A stretch of 10,575 nt of DNA from Ruminococcaceae bacterium UBA4306. Lineage in GTDB: Bacteria > Bacillota > Clostridia > Oscillospirales > Acutalibacteraceae. Location: the NCBI GenBank assembly GCA_002394725.1, contig DGUQ01000012.1, positions 1,761 to 12,335 on the forward strand, in the 5' to 3' direction. The notes beneath the pieces were generated by a model. That model had not been told where the DNA came from. It saw nothing but the letters and a program-made list of their open reading frames with translations, and searched no databases. This document shows positions 6,887 through 10,575 of this stretch, piece after piece. The first letter of the stretch is position 1. Every line of letters starts with the position of its first letter. Made by a program: the position numbers and the translations under genes.

Positions 6887-8079
6887 GCATCGTAATTCAT
6901 CGGCACGGCGGCATACACAGCGGCACAGCGTACCAGATCCGCCTTCCATGTGATCTCGTTGGGGGCGTGCGCCTGCGCCTCCGCACCCGGTCCGAAGCCG
7001 ATGCACGGGATGCCGTAGCGACCCATGATGGACACGCCGTTGGTCGAGAACGTCCACTTGTCGACTCTCGGCTCGCCGTACATACCCTTATGAGCGGCGA
7101 CCATCGCCTTGCAGGCCGGATGGCTCTCGGGGATGACCCATGTCGGGAAGAAGCACTCGGTCGGATAGACCAGCCCCGTCCACGACGGACGCTCATATTT
7201 ATACATGCTGACCTCTGCGCCGTACTTCTTGACGGACGGCAGGTTACGTACTTCTTCCAGAGCGCTCTCCCATGTCTCGCCGTCGGTCAGACGACGGTCA
7301 AGCGAGATCGCCGCGAAATCCGCTACCGCGCAGCGTGACGGAGAATTGTAGAACTGCTGAGTGACGGTGACGGTGCCCTTGCCGAGGAAGGGATCAAAAT
7401 GCAGGCGCTCGTTGAGCTCCTTGACGTCCAGCACGATCTGGGCCATTTTATAGATCGCGTTATCACCGCGCTCGGGAGCGGAGCCGTGGCAGGATACGCC
7501 CTTGACCTCGACGCGGATCTCCATGCGGCCGCGGTGACCGCGATAGATGCCCTGATCGGTCGGCTCGGTGATGACGACAAACTCGGGAGTGATATCCATC
7601 TCGTTGTGGATGAACTGCCAGCACAGGCCGTCGCAGTCCTCTTCCTGCACGGTACCGGTGACCAGCACCTTGTAGCCCTCGGGGATCAGCCCGAGATCCT
7701 TCATGATCTTGGCGCCGTAGACAGCGGATACCACACCGCCTGTCTGGTCGCTGCCGCCGCGGCCGCCGATCTCGGTGTCATTCTCATAGCCCTTGTAGGG
7801 GTCGAACTTCCAGTTAGAGAGCTCGCCCAGTCCTACAGTATCGATGTGACCGTCAAAGGCGATGATCTTCTCGCCCTTGCCCATCACGCCGTGAACGTTG
7901 CCCATCTTGTCGATAAACGCCTCGTCAAAGCCGAGCTGTTCCATCTCTTTGACGATACGCTTGGCGACGCCCTCCTCCTCGGCAGATTCGCTCGGAATGG
8001 CGATCAGCTCGCGCAGAAAAGCGGTCATATCCTTCTCATAGTTTTCGGCTGCTTTTTTGATCGCGGAATAATCGATCAT
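6871..8079 (-). CDS. ygeY: YgeY-family M20 metallohydrolase
   Basis: A 402-residue M20-family peptidase/deacylase-type zinc hydrolase, very similar to E. coli YgeY (about 403 aa), whose family is often labelled selenium-metabolism-linked. Metal and catalytic motifs are visible: GHID with H78 and D80, GGSDQ with D111, QEED with E146/E147, TEPTD with E172, [11 protein letters not shown] with H198, and AHAPNE near the C-terminus. It probably cleaves a C-N bond in a small intermediate; the substrate is not established. It is the first gene of the operon. I chose the ATG at 8079 rather than the upstream in-frame ATG at 8097, because AGGAGGA (8085-8091) sits 5-6 nt upstream of 8079 and lies between the two ATGs. 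Oddly, the last four residues (VNGE) and the TAG stop are encoded by the arm of palindromic copy 3. Confidence 0.95.
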   Translation of the reverse strand: MIDYSAIKKAAENYEKDMTAFLRELIAIPSESAEEEGVAKRIVKEMEQLGFDEAFIDKMGNVHGVMGKGEKIIAFDGHIDTVGLGELSNWKFDPYKGYENDTEIGGRGGSDQTGGVVSAVYGAKIMKDLGLIPEGYKVLVTGTVQEEDCDGLCWQFIHNEMDITPEFVVITEPTDQGIYRGHRGRMEIRVEVKGVSCHGSAPERGDNAIYKMAQIVLDVKELNERLHFDPFLGKGTVTVTQQFYNSPSRCAVADFAAISLDRRLTDGETWESALEEVRNLPSVKKYGAEVSMYKYERPSWTGLVYPTECFFPTWVIPESHPACKAMVAAHKGMYGEPRVDKWTFSTNGVSIMGRYGIPCIGFGPGAEAQAHAPNEITWKADLVRCAAVYAAVPMNYDAVNGE

Positions 8080-8084
8080 GGTAA

Positions 8085-8091
8085 TCCTCCT
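8085..8091 (-). promoter_or_regulatory. Ribosome binding site deciding the ygeY start
   Basis: AGGAGGA on the minus strand lies 5 nt upstream of the ATG at 8079. It falls downstream of the in-frame ATG at 8097, so the shorter protein start is strongly preferred. Confidence 0.85.
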
Positions 8092-8113
8092 TTTCATGGC
8101 TCAGTCAATTCAT

Positions 8114-8139
8114 GCCGCGGACAAATCACGCGCCGCGGC
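8114..8139 (-). promoter_or_regulatory. GC-rich hairpin in the ygeY leader
   Basis: GCCGCGG (8114-8120) pairs with CCGCGGC (8133-8139) across a 12-nt loop. An alternative is the self-complementary GCGCCGCGGCGC at 8130-8141. Both lie in the predicted leader of about 75 nt between the promoter and the ribosome binding site. No U-tract follows, so it is not an intrinsic terminator. It could be an mRNA stabiliser, a protein-binding site on RNA, or a DNA operator. I do not recognise a known riboswitch. Confidence 0.5.
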
Positions 8140-8161
8140 GCAACTCATTCTATACACTTCT

Positions 8162-8189
8162 ATTATACTATATCACGGGCGAGTGTCAA
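8162..8189 (-). promoter_or_regulatory. Promoter of the ygeY-ygeW-arcC operon
   Basis: On the minus strand TTGACA (8184-8189) and TATAAT (8162-8167) are both perfect, separated by 16 bp. AT-rich DNA (8190-8222) directly upstream resembles an UP element. Transcription would begin near 8155. Such a strong core promoter for a catabolic operon suggests control by repression or by the leader rather than by a weak core. Confidence 0.8.
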
Positions 8190-8227
8190 ATAAAATTTTC
8201 GGTTTTCTTAAAAATTTTTAGATTGGA

Positions 8228-9070
8228 TTATTTGACAGACAGTTCATATAATCTCTCATAGAATTCGTAGGGGATTTGCAGATTGCCAAAACCCTTACCG
8301 AGCGAGATCTTGGGCTTGTTCGTGCCGTGAAAGTCACTGCCGCCGCTCTCACAGATGCCAAACCGTCGGCATACCTCTCTCGCCTTCTTTGTCGTCTCGT
8401 CATCATAGGTGCTGTAGAGCGTTTCCATCCCCTGTAATCCGGCGGCTATCGCGCGCGGCAAAAACTCCTCCGCCTGATCGAAGGTCATGTGGAAATACGG
8501 GTGCGCCCATACCGCGACCGCGCCGATCTCACGGATGAAGCGGATCGTCTCGATCGACGACAACCTCTCGGGCGGCTCATACAGTCCATAGTCCTTGTGC
8601 AGGATGTTTTTGAATGCCCAGTCGATGCTTTCGATATAGCCCTTTTTGAGCAGCTCGGCGGCGATGTTGGCACGGTTGACATGACCCTTTGAATTTTCGA
8701 GAATATCCACATAGGTGATGTCGTAGCCGTGTTCCTGCAAACGCTTGACGAGACGATAATTGCTCTGTTCCTTCAGCGTTGCCGCCCTGTCGATATAATC
8801 GTTGATCGCGCGATGACATTCCGTCGGGATGAAAAGCCCGAGGATATGCAGCTCGGTACCATTGTCGGCGGTGGAAAACTCCACTCCGGGTACCAACTCG
8901 ATCGGCTTCCCCTGTCCTGCCTTGATGAATGGCTCCAGTCCCGAGACAGTGTTGTGGTCGGTCAAGGCGACCGCGGACAGTCCGGCGCCGATCGCCGCGT
9001 CGATCAACTCGGCAGGCGTATAGGTGCCGTCGGAATAGACAGAATGCGTATGCAGATCACAGGTTTTCAA
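8228..9070 (-). CDS. PHP-domain phosphoesterase (RNase AM / nucleoside bisphosphatase family)
   Basis: A PHP-family metal-dependent phosphoesterase resembling the YciV/TrpH (RNase AM) group, which acts on 3',5'-nucleoside bisphosphates and 5' ends of RNA. Numbering from the TTG at 9070 (280 aa), metal ligands are visible in DLHTHSVYSDGT (H7, H9, D14), TDHNT (D38, H39), PGVEFS (E64), ELHILGLF (H75), WAHPYFH (H190) and GGSDFHG (D246, H248). An in-frame ATG at 9094 would give 288 aa. However, the extended -10 box at 9104-9109 places the transcript start near 9098, leaving almost no leader. The TTG at 9070 has AAAGGG (9080-9085) 9 nt upstream and gives the usual short N-terminus, so I prefer it. 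It lies upstream of ygeY with no obvious terminator between them, so some read-through is possible. A link to the catabolic module is unproven. Confidence 0.88.
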   Translation of the reverse strand: MKTCDLHTHSVYSDGTYTPAELIDAAIGAGLSAVALTDHNTVSGLEPFIKAGQGKPIELVPGVEFSTADNGTELHILGLFIPTECHRAINDYIDRAATLKEQSNYRLVKRLQEHGYDITYVDILENSKGHVNRANIAAELLKKGYIESIDWAFKNILHKDYGLYEPPERLSSIETIRFIREIGAVAVWAHPYFHMTFDQAEEFLPRAIAAGLQGMETLYSTYDDETTKKAREVCRRFGICESGGSDFHGTNKPKISLGKGFGNLQIPYEFYERLYELSVK

Positions 9071-9103
9071 AGGAGCACACCCTTTCATCATCATTTCTGC
9101 CTT

Positions 9104-9112
9104 ATTATACCA
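9104..9112 (-). promoter_or_regulatory. Extended -10 promoter of the PHP gene
   Basis: The minus strand reads TGGTATAAT, an extended -10 (TGn plus TATAAT at 9104-9109). No good -35 box is seen at 16-18 bp. A start near 9098 would fall only about 4 nt before the ATG at 9094, which supports a downstream translation start. Confidence 0.55.
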
Positions 9113-9183
9113 CGATTGGGTGTGTTAGGAAAGTTCCATCCCCCAATATCTTTAAAAAAACTCAAAAAAGTTGCGTGTAACCA

Positions 9184-9212
9184 TTGCGAAAAGCTTGCAA
9201 ATGTATTACAAT
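9184..9212 (+). promoter_or_regulatory. Promoter of the PAS-HTH regulator gene
   Basis: TTGCGA (9184-9189) and TACAAT (9207-9212) are separated by 17 bp. A start near 9219 gives a leader of about 55 nt. The spacer includes TTGC and GCAA arms around an AAGCTT centre (9184-9200), which could be a self-operator. The flanking A-tracts are strongly AT-rich. Confidence 0.5.
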
Positions 9213-9274
9213 ATAAATAGTTGTTAGATTTGCTAAAAATTTGTATGAAAACACTGCGGAAACGGGGGTTTGCT

Positions 9275-9919
9275 ATGCTCAACGAACAACTCAAAAACAC
9301 CCTGTGCTCCCTCGCGCATGCCATCGCCCTGCACTACGGCAAAGGCTGTGAGGTCGCCATCCACGATCTGACGGTCAAGAACGCCGCCGACAGCTCCATC
9401 ATCTACATCGAAAACGGTGAGGTGACGGGCAGAAAGGTGGGTGACGGCGCGTCGGCTGTGGTGCTCGAGGAGCTCAGTCAGGCGGAACAGACGCGCGAGG
9501 ATCGCATCGGCTACTTCACCAAGACCACCGACGGCAAGGTGCTCAAATCCACCACCGTATACATCCGTGATGACAAGGGCAAGGCGATCGCGATCTTCTC
9601 GATCAATCACGACATCACGGCGCTGAGCGTAGCCGCGGCGTCGCTGACGGAACTGACCGCTCCGGCGACCGCGTCCGAGCCCGAGAAGATCACACCGCAC
9701 GTCGGCGAGCTGCTCGACGAGCTGCTGTGGAAATCCACCGAGCTGATCGGCAAGCCCGTTGCCCTGATGAACAAGGACGACAAACAGCGCGCGATCCGCT
9801 ATCTGAACAGCAAGGGCGCGCTCTTGATCACCAAATCCGGCGACAAGATCGCGACCTACTTCGGTATCTCAAAGTTCACGCTTTATTCGTACTTGACGGA
9901 TGAAGAGGAATCGGATTAA
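9275..9919 (+). CDS. YheO/DauR-type PAS-HTH transcriptional regulator
   Basis: A 214-residue DNA-binding regulator of the YheO/DauR type. Residues about 8-120 form the YheO-like PAS domain, with AIHDL, SSIIYIENGEVTGRKVGD and STTVYIRDDKGKAIAIFSIN. Residues about 155-207 form the C-terminal helix-turn-helix region, with KDDKQRAIRYLNSKGAL and IATYFGISKFTLYSYL. A family relative, DauR, represses D-arginine catabolism in Pseudomonas; this one may sense an amino-acid-like or nitrogenous ligand. I chose the ATG at 9275, preceded by GGGGG at about 6 nt. An in-frame ATG at 9221 would add 18 residues with no ribosome binding site and a start almost at the transcript start. It is divergent from the PHP gene and ygeY operon and upstream of a PLP enzyme, so it is the natural candidate for a local regulator. 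That role is inferred. Confidence 0.88.
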   Translation: MLNEQLKNTLCSLAHAIALHYGKGCEVAIHDLTVKNAADSSIIYIENGEVTGRKVGDGASAVVLEELSQAEQTREDRIGYFTKTTDGKVLKSTTVYIRDDKGKAIAIFSINHDITALSVAAASLTELTAPATASEPEKITPHVGELLDELLWKSTELIGKPVALMNKDDKQRAIRYLNSKGALLITKSGDKIATYFGISKFTLYSYLTDEEESD

Positions 9920-9926
9920 CCGAATA

Positions 9927-9998
9927 TGAATGATTTGGCTTCGCCATGATTTGCGCCTGCGTCGCGTGAATCGGCTTTGCCATGATTTGCCTGCGGCA
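9927..9998. repeat. Tandem repeat of small hairpins between regulator and PLP gene
   Basis: Two diverged units of about 36 nt, each reading GAAT, then GGCTTYGCC, then ATGATTTG, then a CCTGCG segment. Small stems include GGC/GCC around TTC (9938-9946), GGC/GCC around TTT (9973-9981) and TGCC/GGCA around TGC (9988-9998). It lies between the regulator stop and the AAGGAGG of the next gene. It is unlike the GGTGAAT elements and appears to be a separate family of clostridial intergenic repeat. No U-tract is seen, so it is not a clear terminator and the two genes may be cotranscribed. Confidence 0.65.
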
Positions 9999-10019
9999 TT
10001 ATGATAAGGAGGAACCCCT

Positions 10020-10575
10020 ATGATCGACTTTACCGTTAACAAAGAAGGATTACAACACAATATTGAAAAAGCGCGACAGAACGGCATCATCATCCCGACC
10101 ATCAAACAGATGCAGCACCCCGAGCTGATCCCCGAGAAGATCAAAGAGAAGCTCAGCCACACAGGTCTGTGGGACGTTGACCCCGTCAACCTGTTCCGCA
10201 TCACATGGAAGAACGAGCCCAAGGAGAGCGGCGGTCTGTTCCGCGAGGTGCCGAACATCATCGAGCTGCCCTCCGCCCTCACCGGCGTGAAGGCACGGAT
10301 CTTCGCAATCGTCGGCAAGTGGTTCCCCACCGGCTGTCACAAGGTCGGCGCGTCGTTCGGCTGCTTAGCGCCGCGGCTGGTGACCGGTCAGTTCGACGCG
10401 ACAAAGCACAAGGCGGTATGGCCGTCCACCGGCAACTACTGCCGCGGCGGCGCGTTCAACTCAAAGCTGCTGTCTGTTGACAGCATTGCGATCCTGCCGG
10501 CGGAAATGAGCCGCGAGCGCTTTGACTGGCTTTCTAAAATCGCGGGCGAAGTCATCGCGACCCCCGGCTGTGAAT
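10020..10575 (+). CDS. Fold-type II PLP-dependent enzyme, 3' end beyond window
   Basis: The first 185 codons of a pyridoxal-phosphate enzyme of the tryptophan-synthase-beta/cysteine-synthase fold, of the kind usually labelled PLP-dependent lyase/thiolase. K108 in PTGCHKVGAS is the probable Schiff-base lysine. STGNYCRGG (136-144) matches the phosphate- or substrate-binding loop with its asparagine (compare TSGNTG in cysteine synthases). An N-terminal extension of about 85 residues precedes the fold. The segment from SIAILP to IATPGCE is the typical beta-strand and helix after that loop. The start is firm: AAGGAGG (10006-10012) lies 7 nt upstream. The gene follows the PAS-HTH regulator by 100 bp on the same strand. 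It does not resemble YgeX (diaminopropionate ammonia-lyase) in what is visible, although it could play an analogous ammonia-releasing role. The substrate is unknown. Confidence 0.88.
   Translation, partial: MIDFTVNKEGLQHNIEKARQNGIIIPTIKQMQHPELIPEKIKEKLSHTGLWDVDPVNLFRITWKNEPKESGGLFREVPNIIELPSALTGVKARIFAIVGKWFPTGCHKVGASFGCLAPRLVTGQFDATKHKAVWPSTGNYCRGGAFNSKLLSVDSIAILPAEMSRERFDWLSKIAGEVIATPGCE

Noticed and set aside
7399..8193. Plus-strand frame of 264 codons opposite ygeY
   Set aside because: Antisense shadow running into the operon's own promoter, with no motif or start signal.
8190..8222. Intrinsic terminator after the PHP gene from the AAAAATTTTT palindrome
   Set aside because: The stem would be only A-U pairs and could not be stable; the stretch fits better as an AT-rich UP element for the ygeY promoter.
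8729..9220. Plus-strand frame of 163 codons opposite the PHP gene 5' end
   Set aside because: Covers conserved PHP metal-binding motifs on the other strand and continues into AT-rich promoter DNA; no credible coding content.

Overview
The window looks like chromosomal DNA of a fairly GC-rich Firmicute, most likely an uncultured gut clostridium of the Oscillospirales/Ruminococcaceae type. The grounds are strong AGGAGG-type ribosome binding sites, near-consensus sigma-A promoters, GC-ending codons inside genes with AT-rich promoters between them, a TagF-type polymer synthase, and abundant short palindromic intergenic repeats. The taxon is an inference. I see no rRNA, tRNA, CRISPR array, transposase or phage gene.

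Left part (1-4194): the first 356 codons of argG (argininosuccinate synthase) run off the left edge on the minus strand, behind two tandem promoters. A repeat-bearing spacer of about 400 bp separates it from a divergent gene of 903 codons, which fuses an N-terminal GT2-like glycosyltransferase domain to a C-terminal CDP-glycerol glycerophosphotransferase (TagB/TagF-like) domain. That gene is probably a cell-surface or teichoic-acid-like polymer synthase.

Middle (4195-8190): a minus-strand operon reads ygeY (M20 metallohydrolase), ygeW (knotted carbamoyltransferase) and arcC (carbamate kinase), from a near-consensus promoter at about 8162-8189. ygeW, ygeY and carbamate kinase (yqeA) also cluster in E. 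coli, and relatives occur in purine/urate and diaminopropionate-linked catabolic clusters of gut anaerobes. A plausible scheme is that YgeY hydrolyses an upstream intermediate, YgeW phosphorolyses a carbamoylated product to carbamoyl phosphate, and ArcC uses carbamoyl phosphate to make ATP, ammonia and CO2. The true substrate cannot be read from the sequence.

Right part (8228-10575): a PHP-family phosphoesterase lies on the minus strand upstream of the operon. Divergent from it on the plus strand are a YheO/DauR-type PAS-HTH regulator and the first 185 codons of a fold-type II PLP-dependent enzyme. The regulator and PLP enzyme probably belong functionally with the ygeY-ygeW-arcC module.

The most unusual structural signal is a family of three palindromic MITE-like elements (4190-4424, 5391-5518, 6734-6886). 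Each has about 25-30 bp terminal inverted repeats built of heptamers (GGTGAAT or GGTTAAC). Each carries two internal hairpins and a partly conserved linker, and each sits directly at the 3' end of a gene in the same polarity as that gene. Their arms supply the stop codons of the glycosyltransferase gene and arcC, and the last four residues plus the stop of ygeY. Two further small repeat families lie at 1295-1385 and 9927-9998.
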